A stretch of 11,186 nt of DNA, from NCBI GenBank assembly GCA_030151225.1, contig JASLEG010000155.1:1-11186 (forward strand). Reading direction: 5' to 3'. The translations under genes and the position numbers were made by a program. The notes under the pieces are model-generated. The model was not told the DNA's origin, did not search any database, and saw only the letters and a program-made list of their open reading frames with translations. The stretch comes from Burkholderia sp. Its GTDB lineage: Bacteria > Pseudomonadota > Gammaproteobacteria > Burkholderiales > Burkholderiaceae. Shown piece after piece: positions 1 to 7,631 of this stretch (the first letter of the stretch is position 1; every line of letters starts with the position of its first letter).

Positions 1-378
1 GATCACCTTCAGCGCGTCCACCAGCGCGCCCGCGCTGGTCAGCACCGGGGCCTGCGCGCCGTTCTCGGCGGTGTGGCGCGTCAGGCGCTCCTGCGAGACG
101 CGGTGATAGCCGCGGCCCATCGCCATGATCGCGACCAGGCACGCGTAGCCGAGCACGTCCACCCGCGCGTCCGACAGCTCCAGCGCGCAGCGGTCCGACT
201 CGCCATCCATCGCCGCGAGTTCCTCCTTGACCACCTTCTTCATGCGCATGCGGCTGGAGTGGAACGTGAAGCGCTCGGGGCGGATCCGCTCGCGCGCCAG
301 CAGCATGGCGGGGATCTCGGTTTCCATCGTGGTGTTCGAACTCGGCACGATCTGGCCGATCCGGTAGGGCTTGCTCAT
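1..378 (-). CDS. maiA: Maleate cis-trans isomerase, C-terminus missing (off left edge)
   Basis: The enzyme converts maleate to fumarate in the cytoplasm, the last step of maleate-forming pathways such as nicotinate degradation (NicE in Pseudomonas putida). The 126 visible codons are the N-terminal half of a family of about 250 residues in the Asp/Glu racemase superfamily. Visible family marks are VPSSNTTMETE (residues 11-21), the HSSRMRMKKV stretch (40-49) and LGYACLVA with Cys80, the expected first catalytic cysteine. The second catalytic cysteine lies beyond the edge. The start at 378 follows a weak GACGGAA-like ribosome site and sits 41 bp after the hydroxylase stop, so it is the fourth gene of the Rieske operon. 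The family assignment is firm. Pathway membership is inferred from neighbours. Confidence 0.88.
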   Translation of the reverse strand, partial: MSKPYRIGQIVPSSNTTMETEIPAMLLARERIRPERFTFHSSRMRMKKVVKEELAAMDGESDRCALELSDARVDVLGYACLVAIMAMGRGYHRVSQERLTRHTAENGAQAPVLTSAGALVDALKVI

Positions 379-419
379 GGGGTGTTCCGTCTGGCTCGAT
401 GCGTTGGCGAGGGCAGCAC

Positions 420-1625
420 TCATGCCGGTTGCGGGAAGCGTTCGGCGCAGCGCGTCGCGTCGTATTCGTACACCCACTCGGCCTTGATGCCGACCGCGTT
501 CGGGTTCTTTTCCTGCTCGAGCTTCATCTCGCGGTCGCGGCGCTCCTGCTCCTCGGGCGTGGCCAGGTGGTAGGTGCGGCCACGCTCGCGCGCCTCGAGC
601 TGCACGCGTGCCGTGCGCGGGCGCCGCTCGCGTTCGTAGGCATCCAGCGCAGCATCGCGCTGCTCGTGGTGCACGAGCGCCTCGGCCAGCACGTAGGCAT
701 CCTCGATCGCCATGGCCGCGCCCTGCGAGAGGAACGGCAGCATCGGGTGCGCGGCATCGCCGAGCAGCGTGGCCGCGCCCTTCGACCATTGCGGCATCGG
801 ATCGCGATCGAACAGCCCCCACTTGAAGGTGGTGCTGTCGTCGCAGCGCCGGAACAGCTCGATCAGGTCCGGATGCCAGCCCTCGTAGGCGGCCAGCAGC
901 TCGTCGCGCGAGCTCGGCTCCGTCCACGATTCGGCCACCCAGTCGGCGCTCTCGTTCACGGCCACGATGTTGACCGCGCGGCCACCCTTCACGTAATAGG
1001 TGACCACGTGCGCCTTCGGGCCCATCCAGAACGAGGCGTCGGGGCTCACGAACGGCAGCGGATGCTGCTCCACCGGCACCAGCGCGCGCCAGCACATGTG
1101 GCCCGTGAAGCTGGCCGGCGCGTCGCCCCACAGCGAGGCGCGCACGGCCGAGTGGATGCCGTCGGCGCCCACGATCAGGTCGGCCTCGAACTGCCTGCCG
1201 TTGGTGAAGTGCGCCACGGCCTTCTCGCCCTCGAGCGTCACGCGCTCGCACTGCACGCCGAACGTGACGTTCTCCGGCTTGAGGTCGCGCGACAGGATCG
1301 CGTGCAGATCGGCGCGGTGCACGTGGTAGAAATCGGCGCCGAACAGGCGCGGGCAGATTTCCTTCAGCGGCGTGCGGAACAGCTGCCGGGCCGTATCCCA
1401 GTTGCGTCCCATCATCGCCTCGGGCAGGAAGCCCACCGCGTCGAGCGCCTCGCCCAGGCCCAGCGCGCGCAGCACCTTCACGGCGTTCGGCGTCATCTGC
1501 ACGCCCGCGCCGATCTCGCCGAAGGCCGCGGCGCGCTCGAACACGTGCGCCTCGATGCCCCGCCGCTGCAGCGCCAGCGCGAGCGTCACGCCGCCGATGC
1601 CACCGCCTACGATACCGATCTTCAT
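420..1625 (-). CDS. FAD-dependent aromatic/pyridine ring monooxygenase (NicC/salicylate hydroxylase type)
   Basis: A single-component NAD(P)H-dependent flavoprotein hydroxylase of 401 residues, close to the family's usual 380-400. It has the Rossmann GGGIGG (residues 7-12), the HRADLH segment (103-108), the DG motif GADGIHS (153-159) and the GD motif LLGDAAHP (287-294). H206 and Y210 in AHVVTYY match the His and Tyr of the NicC pocket as I recall it. The NicC IHIGPN histidine is Gln43 here (GVQMTPN), and KPHMAQG is replaced by LPFLSQG. 6-Hydroxynicotinate 3-monooxygenase is therefore plausible but not certain. 3-Hydroxybenzoate 6-hydroxylase or a salicylate-type hydroxylase are alternatives. 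An upstream in-frame ATG at 1709 lies inside the reductase gene, so the start at 1625 is preferred: it begins directly with MKIGIVGGG and has AGGGGA upstream. It lies 58 bp after the reductase and 41 bp before maleate isomerase. Confidence 0.85.
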   Translation of the reverse strand: MKIGIVGGGIGGVTLALALQRRGIEAHVFERAAAFGEIGAGVQMTPNAVKVLRALGLGEALDAVGFLPEAMMGRNWDTARQLFRTPLKEICPRLFGADFYHVHRADLHAILSRDLKPENVTFGVQCERVTLEGEKAVAHFTNGRQFEADLIVGADGIHSAVRASLWGDAPASFTGHMCWRALVPVEQHPLPFVSPDASFWMGPKAHVVTYYVKGGRAVNIVAVNESADWVAESWTEPSSRDELLAAYEGWHPDLIELFRRCDDSTTFKWGLFDRDPMPQWSKGAATLLGDAAHPMLPFLSQGAAMAIEDAYVLAEALVHHEQRDAALDAYERERRPRTARVQLEARERGRTYHLATPEEQERRDREMKLEQEKNPNAVGIKAEWVYEYDATRCAERFPQPA

Positions 1626-1683
1626 GGAGATTCCCCTGCAGTTGAATGCGTTGTTTCGGATGCCCGACGAACGGGCGGCGGCC

Positions 1684-2649
1684 TCACAGATCGAGCACCA
1701 GCGAGACACCGGTGCCGCGCGAGCAGCAGATCATCATGCAGCGGCTTTCGCTGCGCCGGGCCGGGCTCAGGATCGAATCGCGATGCTCGACCTGCCCCGC
1801 CAGCACCTTCACCTCGCAGGCGCCGCACACGCCTTCCTCGCACGAGTACGACACGTCCACGCCCGCATCGAGACACACCTGCAGCAGCGTCTCGCCCGCG
1901 CCCACCGTGAGCGTGCGATCCGAGCGCGCGAGGCGCACCTGGAAGGTGTCGGCCGGCAGGCTCGCGCTCGCGTCCGCACCGAAGCGCTCGCGGTGCCAGC
2001 TGCCGTCGGGGCGCGTCGCGCAGGCCGCGTCGAAGCCGGCCAGCATCGCCTCCGGACCGCAGCAGTACAGCTGCGCATCGGCCGGCAGGTCGCGGATCAG
2101 GTCGCCGATGCGCGGCGCGCGCCCCCCTCCGGGGCTGGCGTGGTGCAGCGTGACGTTCGGGTCGCCGCGCAGCTCGTCGAGAAACAGCGTGCGAGCCGGA
2201 TTCGCGCACCAGTAGTGCAACTGCACCTGCGCGCCGTCGCGCTTCAGTTGCCGGTACATCGACACGATCGGCGTGATGCCGATGCCGCCCGCGAACAGCA
2301 CGTAGCGCGCCGCGCCGGGCTGCAGCCGAAAGTGGTTGCGCGGCGCCGAGAGTCGGTAATCGCGCCCCACCACGCTGTCGTAATGCAGCGCGCGCGAGCC
2401 GCCGCGCCCCGCCTCGTCCACCTGCACCGCGATCGTGTAGCTGCCCGGCCGCGCCGGCGGCCAGAGCAGCGAATACTGGCGCCGATGCGCGTCGCAGGCC
2501 TGCACGTCGACGTGCGCGCCCGGCTCGAACGCGGGCAGCGCCACGCCGGTCGGCGCATCGAAGCGATACAGGTTGATGCCGTCGGCACCGTATGCGATCT
2601 CCGCGAGCCGCAGCGCGAGCTCGCCGTCGCCCGTGTCAGATGACGCCAT
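1684..2649 (-). CDS. Rieske oxygenase reductase (PDR/VanB type: FMN-NAD-[2Fe-2S])
   Basis: A 321-residue electron-transfer partner that passes electrons from NAD(P)H through flavin and a ferredoxin-like cluster to the oxygenase. The domain order is that of phthalate dioxygenase reductase. A flavin domain comes first, with RQYSLL (57-62). An NAD-binding domain follows, with FAGGIGITP (119-127) and CGPEAML (197-203). A C-terminal plant-type [2Fe-2S] ferredoxin domain has C270, C275, C278 and a fourth ligand, probably C308 in MMICCSRG. Length is normal for the family. The ATG at 2649 overlaps the end of the oxygenase gene by 14 bp, which suggests translational coupling and a dedicated partnership. 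AAGGG sits about 8 nt upstream of the start. Family and role are firm; the specific substrate is set by the oxygenase and is unknown. Confidence 0.92.
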   Translation of the reverse strand: MASSDTGDGELALRLAEIAYGADGINLYRFDAPTGVALPAFEPGAHVDVQACDAHRRQYSLLWPPARPGSYTIAVQVDEAGRGGSRALHYDSVVGRDYRLSAPRNHFRLQPGAARYVLFAGGIGITPIVSMYRQLKRDGAQVQLHYWCANPARTLFLDELRGDPNVTLHHASPGGGRAPRIGDLIRDLPADAQLYCCGPEAMLAGFDAACATRPDGSWHRERFGADASASLPADTFQVRLARSDRTLTVGAGETLLQVCLDAGVDVSYSCEEGVCGACEVKVLAGQVEHRDSILSPARRSESRCMMICCSRGTGVSLVLDL

Positions 2650-3694
2650 AGGAAATGCCCTTGTTGCGAAGCCACATGCGATAGCGCTGCCCCATCAGGT
2701 CGGTGCGGTGATGCAGCTCGTAGCGCAGCTCGGTGGGAATGCGCTCGGGGCGCTGCGTTTCCACGATCTCGGCGTCCTGCATGAAGATCACGTCGGCGCG
2801 CTCGCGCACGGCCTTCGGGTCCGGCGCCGGCTGCACGTTCAGCGCCGCGCACACGCGCACGATGCAGTGCCTGGCGTCGATCATCTGCACCGTGAACAGC
2901 GTGCCGAACAGGTCGGAGTGATCGGTGATCGGCTGGCCGGCCGCATCCGAGCGCTGCGTGCGCTTGCGGAAGTACGCCACCAGCGGGCGGAAGGTGTGAT
3001 ACGTGTAGAACGCCAGCAGCGGATGGCCGGTCGCGTCGCCCACCGGCTGGAACACGCGCACTTCCGACGATTTCAGGCCCGCCTCCACCTCCTCCACCGT
3101 GTACGGCTCGAGCCGGTCGGCGTTGTCCTTCACGCCGTTCAGGCCGGCGTGCACGAAGGGGAAATGCGAGGCGTCGATGAAGTTCTCCACCGCGCGATAG
3201 CCGTTCGCGTTGTACACGTAGGGGCCGCTGTGCACCTTCATGTAGCTGGTGTCGTCCCAGTCGGGGAACACGGGAATGTCGGCCGTCGGTTCGCCGAGGC
3301 ACACCCACACGAAGCCGTAGCGCTCGTGCGCCGGGTACGGAAACGCCACGGCCTTCTTCATCGGCTTCTCGTCGGGCGCGGCCGGCATGCGCGTGCACTT
3401 GCCGGTGCAGTCGTATTCCCAGCCGTGGTACGGGCACACCACGTGATCGTTCGCGATCCAGCCCTTCGACAGGCGCGCGCCGCGGTGGATGCACAGGTCT
3501 TCCCACACGTGGATCCGGCCCGACTCGCTGCGCCACACGATCAGGTCGCGTTCGAGCAGGCGCACCGGATAGATCGTGCCGGCCGTGAAATCATCGGCAT
3601 AACCAACGACGTGCCAGTCGTTGAGCAGCACCGGATCCTGGCATCCGTCGAGGGCGGTGATGGGGACGTACTTCATCTCGGCTGGCGCGTTCAT
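2636..3694 (-). CDS. Rieske non-heme iron oxygenase, alpha subunit (VanA-like demethylase/hydroxylase)
   Basis: A 352-residue oxygenase of the vanillate O-demethylase/phthalate dioxygenase class, which hydroxylates or demethylates an aromatic or N-methylated substrate. The Rieske [2Fe-2S] motif is complete: C68-x-H70 and C87-x2-H90 (CIHRG and CPYHGWEY). The mononuclear iron site is visible as NFIDASHFPFVH, giving H177 and H182, with D307 of FMQDAEIVETQ as the probable carboxylate ligand and D174 as the bridge between subunits. No beta subunit gene is nearby, as expected for this class. The start at 3694 has AGAAGG 8 nt upstream. It is the first gene of the operon, divergent from an AraC-type regulator, so it probably catalyses the entry step. 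O-demethylation, N-demethylation (for example of an N-methylpyridinium acid) and ring hydroxylation are all possible; the sequence does not decide. Confidence 0.9.
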   Translation of the reverse strand: MNAPAEMKYVPITALDGCQDPVLLNDWHVVGYADDFTAGTIYPVRLLERDLIVWRSESGRIHVWEDLCIHRGARLSKGWIANDHVVCPYHGWEYDCTGKCTRMPAAPDEKPMKKAVAFPYPAHERYGFVWVCLGEPTADIPVFPDWDDTSYMKVHSGPYVYNANGYRAVENFIDASHFPFVHAGLNGVKDNADRLEPYTVEEVEAGLKSSEVRVFQPVGDATGHPLLAFYTYHTFRPLVAYFRKRTQRSDAAGQPITDHSDLFGTLFTVQMIDARHCIVRVCAALNVQPAPDPKAVRERADVIFMQDAEIVETQRPERIPTELRYELHHRTDLMGQRYRMWLRNKGISYGVI

Positions 3695-3757
3695 GATGGC
3701 CTTCTCGCTCCGGGTGATGGGCGCCTTCGGCAGCGCGCCGGGTCATGTGATGGAGCC

Positions 3758-3786
3758 AGTATCGAAGGACAATTTCCGTCTGTCGT
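3758..3786 (-). promoter_or_regulatory. Probable sigma-70 promoter of the Rieske operon
   Basis: On the minus strand, ACGACA (3786-3781, four of six to the -35 consensus) is separated by 17 bp from GATACT (3763-3758, four of six to the -10 consensus). Transcription would start near 3751 and give a leader of about 56 nt before the oxygenase ATG at 3694. The match is moderate, as expected for an activator-dependent promoter. Confidence 0.45.
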
Positions 3787-3794
3787 TTTAACAA

Positions 3795-3824
3795 CCCGCC
3801 ATTCGATCTTCATTTCCCGCCATT
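3795..3824. promoter_or_regulatory. Candidate AraC-family operator: two CCCGCCATT repeats 21 bp apart
   Basis: The nonamer CCCGCCATT occurs exactly at 3795-3803 and 3816-3824, a 21-bp period, so both copies lie on the same face of the helix. AraC/XylS-family proteins use two helix-turn-helix motifs per monomer and commonly bind tandem sites about 21 bp apart. The proximal copy is 8 bp upstream of the putative -35 of the Rieske operon, the position expected for activation. Binding by the regulator at 3921-4754 is inferred. Confidence 0.5.
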
Positions 3825-3857
3825 TCGCGGGCCGGTCGCAAGCTTATTTTTTTCGCG

Positions 3858-3887
3858 TTGACAGCGCCGTTTTCGTGCGGCTAAAAC
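3858..3887 (+). promoter_or_regulatory. Probable promoter of the AraC-family gene
   Basis: A perfect TTGACA (3858-3863) is followed after 18 bp by TAAAAC (3882-3887, four of six). Transcription would start near 3894, leaving a leader of about 27 nt before the ATG at 3921. No good Shine-Dalgarno sequence is visible in that leader, so translation may be weak. Confidence 0.5.
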
Positions 3888-3920
3888 GGTGGCTGGACGG
3901 TTTTTCGATCGGTCGCCACC

Positions 3921-4754
3921 ATGTCCTACACCCAGACCCTGCACGGGTCGTACTCGCAGTTCGATCCCGACGTGCTGCCGGGCGCGGCCATGGCGCTGCG
4001 CGTGGATCTCTCCACCGTGGAGGACGAGCAGCCGGTGCACCAGCATCGCCGGGCGCAGCTCGTGATCTCGCTGCGCGGCAGCGTGACCTGCCACGTGGCC
4101 GACGCGCTGCTGATGGTGCTGCCCGATTCGGGCGTGTGGATTCCCGGCGACGTGCCCCACAGCAACAAGGCCAGCCAGGATTCGCAGATCCTCATGCTGT
4201 TCGTGGAGCAGAGCGCCACCTCGCTGCCGATGCACGCCTGCATCCTCGGCATCACGGCGCTGGTGCGCGAGATGGTGATCCACCTGGCCGATCAGGGCGA
4301 GCGTTTCCCCGACGAGGCGGCGTACGCGCGCTACTGCGCGGTGATGCTCGACCAGCTCTCGCGCGCGCCGGTCGAGCAGCTGTCGGTGCCGCTCACGCGC
4401 CATCCGAAGCTGCGCCCCGTGTGCAACGCGTTGATCGCGCAGCCCGGCGACCGGCGCTCGCGCGCCGACTGGGCGCGCGAGGCGGCGATGAGCGAGCGCA
4501 CCTTCGACCGCCTCGTGATGAAGGAAACCGGCCTGAGCTTCGGGCGCTGGCGCCAGCAGCTGCAGCTGATCGTGGCGCTGCGCGACCTGTCGGCCGGCGT
4601 GAGCGTGCAGCGTGTGGCGCTGACGCTCGGCTACGAATCCACCACGGCCTTCATCATCATGTTCAAGAAGGCGTTCGGCGTGCCGCCGGGGCGCTACATC
4701 GTCGATCATCGCGCGCACGCGAAGCCGGCGCTGGAGCCGCCGGTGGCGGCCTAG
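3921..4754 (+). CDS. AraC-family transcriptional regulator with cupin sensor domain
   Basis: A 277-residue regulator. Residues 1 to about 95 form an AraC-type cupin, with VHQHRRAQLV (39-48) and WIPGDVPHSNKA (73-84) as the usual metal/ligand-barrel signatures. The C-terminal third carries two helix-turn-helix motifs: about 183-203 (DWAREAAMSERTFDRLVMKETG) and about 229-257, with ALTLGYESTTAFIIMFKKAFG and the family ending PPGRY. It is divergent from the Rieske operon and probably activates it in response to the substrate or an intermediate. The ATG at 3921 is the only plausible start: the next stop upstream in frame is at 3882-3884 and no other ATG or GTG lies between. It ends 26 bp from the convergent tauC gene. 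Confidence 0.9.
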   Translation: MSYTQTLHGSYSQFDPDVLPGAAMALRVDLSTVEDEQPVHQHRRAQLVISLRGSVTCHVADALLMVLPDSGVWIPGDVPHSNKASQDSQILMLFVEQSATSLPMHACILGITALVREMVIHLADQGERFPDEAAYARYCAVMLDQLSRAPVEQLSVPLTRHPKLRPVCNALIAQPGDRRSRADWAREAAMSERTFDRLVMKETGLSFGRWRQQLQLIVALRDLSAGVSVQRVALTLGYESTTAFIIMFKKAFGVPPGRYIVDHRAHAKPALEPPVAA

Positions 4755-4761
4755 CACCGGC
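4739..4761. terminator. Inverted repeat between convergent genes, possible weak terminator
   Basis: GCCGGTG (4739-4745) and CACCGGC (4755-4761) form a perfect 7-bp stem with a 9-nt loop spanning the AraC-family stop codon. A second, smaller hairpin (AGGCA/TGCCT, 4769-4782) follows in the 26-bp gap before tauC ends. Neither has a T-tract, so intrinsic termination is uncertain. The position between converging genes is the main argument. Confidence 0.3.
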
Positions 4762-4780
4762 CACGCCGAGGCAACGATGC

Positions 4781-5665
4781 CTACATGCGCCCCTTCCACG
4801 GCGTGAGCGCGCGCTCGGCGATCCGCATCAGCCAGTCGAACGCGTAGGCGAGCAGGCCGATCAGCACGATCCCCATGATCACCACGTCGGTGCGCAGGAA
4901 GTTCGAGGCATTGAGCACCATCTGCCCGAGCCCGGCCGTGGCCGCCACCATCTCGGCGGCCACCAGCGTGGTCCAGCCGAAGCCGATCGCGATCCGCATG
5001 CCGGTCAGGATGTCCGGCAGCGCGGCCGGCAACACCACGTAGCGGATCACCTGCCAGCGCGTGGCGCCGAGCGAGCGCGCGGCGTTCACCTGCTCGATCG
5101 CCACCGAGCGCACGCCGGCCTTGGCGGCCATCGCGAGCGGTGCGAAACAGGCCAGATAGATCAGCGTGATCTTCGCGCTCTCGTCGATGCCGAGCCAGAT
5201 CACGATCAGCGGCAGATACGCGAGCGGCGGCAGCGGCCGGTAGAACTCGATCAGCGGATCGGCGATGCCGCGCGCGATGCGCGAGGTGCCCATCGCGATG
5301 CCCACCGGCACCGCCGTCACCACGGCCAGCACGAATGCGCCGAGCACCCGCACCACGCTGATCGCCACGTGCTGCACGAGCGGCGTGCCGCCCTGCGTGT
5401 CGCCGTTCAGCGCGGCGAGGAACGCGTCGAAGGTGGCACGCGGCGACGGCAGGAACAGCGGCCGGATCCAGCCGAAATGCGTGGCGAGCCACCACAGCAC
5501 CACCAGCGCGAGCGTGGTGGCCACGCTGATCGGCCAGGTGCGGCCCTGCCCGAGCGCGCCGTATTCGGCGGCCCGGCGGCGGCGGCGCGGCGGGCTCGCG
5601 ATGGCCGCCGCCGGCTTCGTGCCTTCGGCCTTCACGGCCGGTTCGATCGAGGTGCTGCCCGTCAT
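4781..5665 (-). CDS. tauC: Taurine-type ABC transporter permease
   Basis: A 294-residue inner-membrane permease of the nitrate/sulfonate/taurine (SsuC/TauC) family. The first 40 residues are a charged, basic cytoplasmic tail (PRRRRRAAE). Hydrophobic segments follow at about 46-62, 101-127, 146-160, 165-182, 225-245 and 262-280. The ATPase-coupling EAA loop is clear at about 191-217 (EQVNAARSLGATRWQVIRYV). The ATG at 5665 overlaps the tauB stop in ATGA, so the two are translationally coupled. The frame stays open upstream as far as 6325, but that stretch is antiparallel-free shadow within tauB and lacks membrane character. The family is clear; taurine specificity comes from the tauA homologue and context. 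Confidence 0.9.
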   Translation of the reverse strand: MTGSTSIEPAVKAEGTKPAAAIASPPRRRRRAAEYGALGQGRTWPISVATTLALVVLWWLATHFGWIRPLFLPSPRATFDAFLAALNGDTQGGTPLVQHVAISVVRVLGAFVLAVVTAVPVGIAMGTSRIARGIADPLIEFYRPLPPLAYLPLIVIWLGIDESAKITLIYLACFAPLAMAAKAGVRSVAIEQVNAARSLGATRWQVIRYVVLPAALPDILTGMRIAIGFGWTTLVAAEMVAATAGLGQMVLNASNFLRTDVVIMGIVLIGLLAYAFDWLMRIAERALTPWKGRM

Positions 5666-6450
5666 GCGTCGAGCCCTCCCGCAGTCGCTTCGTGCACCAG
5701 CGCGATCACCTGCTCGCGCATCTCGATGAATGCGGCGCCGGCCTTCACGGCGCGCGCATCGCGCGTCTGCAGATACTCCTGCGCGAACGGCAGGCTCAGC
5801 TCGCGCACGATGCGTCCCGGGCGCGGCGCCATGATCACGAGCCGGGTGGCGAGGAACAGCGCCTCCTCCACGTCGTGCGTGATGAAGAAGAACGCGCCGT
5901 GCGTGTCGTGCCAGAGATCGAGCAGCAAGGTCTGGATCGACTCGCGCGTGAACGCGTCGAGCGCGCCGAGCGGCTCGTCGAGCAGCATCACGCGCGGCGA
6001 GGAGGCGATCGCGCGCGCCACGCCCACCCGCTGCTGCATGCCGCCCGACAGCTCGTACACGGGCCGGTGCGCGACCTCCGACAGCCCCACCCGACGCAGG
6101 CACTCCATGCCGATGCGGCGCCGCTCGTGCAGCGGCATGCGCCGCAGCCGCAACCCGAACTCCACGTTCTCCACCACGTTCATCCACGGCATCAGCGCGT
6201 GCTTCTGGAACACCACGCCGCGCTCCGAGCCGGGCCGGTCCACCAGCTCGCCGTCGAGCAGGATGTCGCCGCGCGTGGCCGGAATGAAGCCGGCGATCGC
6301 GTTGAGCAAGGTGGTCTTGCCGCAACCCGAGGCGCCGAGCGCCACCACGAACTCGCCCGCGTCGATCGACATCGACACCTGGTCGAGCGCGAGATTCGGC
6401 GCGCCGCGGCGCACCGGATATTCGACCGAGAGATCCCTCACTTCGAGCAT
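5662..6450 (-). CDS. tauB: Taurine-type ABC transporter ATP-binding protein
   Basis: The 262-residue ATPase subunit energises import together with TauA and TauC. All nucleotide-binding elements are present: Walker A GASGCGKTT (39-47), Q-loop Gln82 (VVFQKHALMPW), signature LSGGMQQ (134-140), Walker B VMLLDEP (154-160) with the D-loop GALD, and the H-loop His192 (ITHDVEEA). Length is that of the TauB/SsuB family. The start at 6450 has a strong GGAGGG upstream, in a gap of only 25 bp after tauA, and its stop overlaps the tauC start by 4 bp. It belongs to the tauABC operon. SsuB-type sulfonate specificity cannot be excluded from this subunit alone. Confidence 0.93.
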   Translation of the reverse strand: MLEVRDLSVEYPVRRGAPNLALDQVSMSIDAGEFVVALGASGCGKTTLLNAIAGFIPATRGDILLDGELVDRPGSERGVVFQKHALMPWMNVVENVEFGLRLRRMPLHERRRIGMECLRRVGLSEVAHRPVYELSGGMQQRVGVARAIASSPRVMLLDEPLGALDAFTRESIQTLLLDLWHDTHGAFFFITHDVEEALFLATRLVIMAPRPGRIVRELSLPFAQEYLQTRDARAVKAGAAFIEMREQVIALVHEATAGGLDA

Positions 6451-6475
6451 GTCGCCCTCCTCGTGCGCCGTGCGT

Positions 6476-7531
6476 TCATTTCGCGGCGGCAGCCGCCTTC
6501 ACGTACTCGTCGGTGATGCCCACCGAGTAGTCGGGCAGCGTGCTCTGCAGCGTCTTCTGTGCCTTCAGGAAGTTGGCGGTGGCGAGCAGCGACCTGGCCG
6601 CGCCGGAGGCGCTGCCGCCGCCGAGCCAGCGCGTCGAGGCCTGCTCCTGCGGCGTCGGAAAGCCGTACAGCGCGAGCGCGGCCTTGACCTCGTCGGGCGC
6701 GCCGCCGCTCACCTCGGCCACCGCCCGGCCCTTCGCGCCGGCGCCGGTCCACTGGTCCGGATGCGCGCGGTAGTCGGCGTCGGCCCCGGCCAGGATCTTC
6801 ACGAAGGCCGCCATGAACTGCGGATTGGCCCTGGCCCAGTTGCGGTCGGCCACGAAGCCGTCGAAGGTGGCGAGCCCGGTGGCCGCCGCGATCTTGCCCG
6901 AGGTGGTGATCACCTTGCCGTTCTGCTCGATCTTCGACAGCACCGGGTTCCACACATAGGCCGCGTCGATGTCGCCGCGTGCCCAGGCCGCGGCGATCTC
7001 GGCCGGGCGCATGTTCAGCACCTTCACGTCATTGGCCGCGAGGCCCGCGCGCTGGATCGCGAGCAGCGCGTGGAAATGGCTGGTGGAGACGAACGGCACG
7101 CCGAGCCGCTTGCCCTTCAGTTGCGCGACGTCGGTCACGCCGCTGCCGTCGCGCGCCACCATCGCCTCGGCGTCGTTGATGTTGTCGAGGATCCAGAACA
7201 GCTCGATCGGCAGGCCCTGGCTGAGGCCGGCGGCCACCGGGCTCGAGCCGGCCTCGCCGAGCTGCACGTTGCCCGAGGCCATCGCGCGGATCACGTCGCC
7301 GCCGCCGCCGAACTTGCGGTAGTTGACGGTGTAGCCGGTGGCCTTGGCGGCCTCGTCGAGCTGCTGCGCGTAGCGCCACGGCACCATCATGTCCTGGTAG
7401 GCAATCGTCACCGTCTTGTCGGCGGCCAGCGCGTGCTGGGCGAGCAGCGCCGCGCACAGCAGGCCGGCCGCGCGCGCGAGGCGGGCGGCCGAGGCACGGG
7501 TCGAGCGAAAACCTTGGGCAAACGGATTCAT
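6476..7531 (-). CDS. tauA: Taurine-type ABC transporter periplasmic substrate-binding protein
   Basis: A 351-residue periplasmic binding protein of the TauA family. Residues 1 to about 36 are a signal peptide: arginine-rich start, hydrophobic AGLLCAALL core, and cleavage expected after ALA36. The mature part matches the TauA pattern as I recall it from Escherichia coli: VTIAYQ, YRKFGGGGDVIRAMASGNVQLGEAGSSP (the serine-rich sulfonate-binding loop), GKRLGVPFVSTSHFHALL, and AAWARGDIDAAYVWNP. The start at 7531 has AGAGGA 7-8 nt upstream; an in-frame ATG at 7549 has no such site. It is the first gene of tauABC, and the upstream 290 bp holds a repeat pair also found in the tauR-aminotransferase promoter region. 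Taurine is the best guess for the ligand; another small aminosulfonate or omega-amino acid is possible. Confidence 0.92.
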   Translation of the reverse strand: MNPFAQGFRSTRASAARLARAAGLLCAALLAQHALAADKTVTIAYQDMMVPWRYAQQLDEAAKATGYTVNYRKFGGGGDVIRAMASGNVQLGEAGSSPVAAGLSQGLPIELFWILDNINDAEAMVARDGSGVTDVAQLKGKRLGVPFVSTSHFHALLAIQRAGLAANDVKVLNMRPAEIAAAWARGDIDAAYVWNPVLSKIEQNGKVITTSGKIAAATGLATFDGFVADRNWARANPQFMAAFVKILAGADADYRAHPDQWTGAGAKGRAVAEVSGGAPDEVKAALALYGFPTPQEQASTRWLGGGSASGAARSLLATANFLKAQKTLQSTLPDYSVGITDEYVKAAAAAK

Positions 7532-7631
7532 GCGGTCGTCCTCTGTCATGGGTGGAATCGATCGGCGGCCGGCGCGAAGTCGGGATGCACCGCCGCGGTC
7601 ATCCAGCACGACGCAGCTTCCACGCCACGCG

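Noticed and set aside
1626..1709. Extended N-terminus for the FAD monooxygenase starting at 1709
   Set aside because: It would overlap the end of the reductase gene and put 28 non-conserved residues before the Rossmann GxGxxG, which in this family lies at the very start.
3750..3759. CTGGCTCCAT on the minus strand in the Rieske promoter, resembling a TauR half-site
   Set aside because: It matches nine of ten bases of CTGGCACCAT, but no second copy lies 22 bp to either side. A single half-site is not enough to claim regulation.
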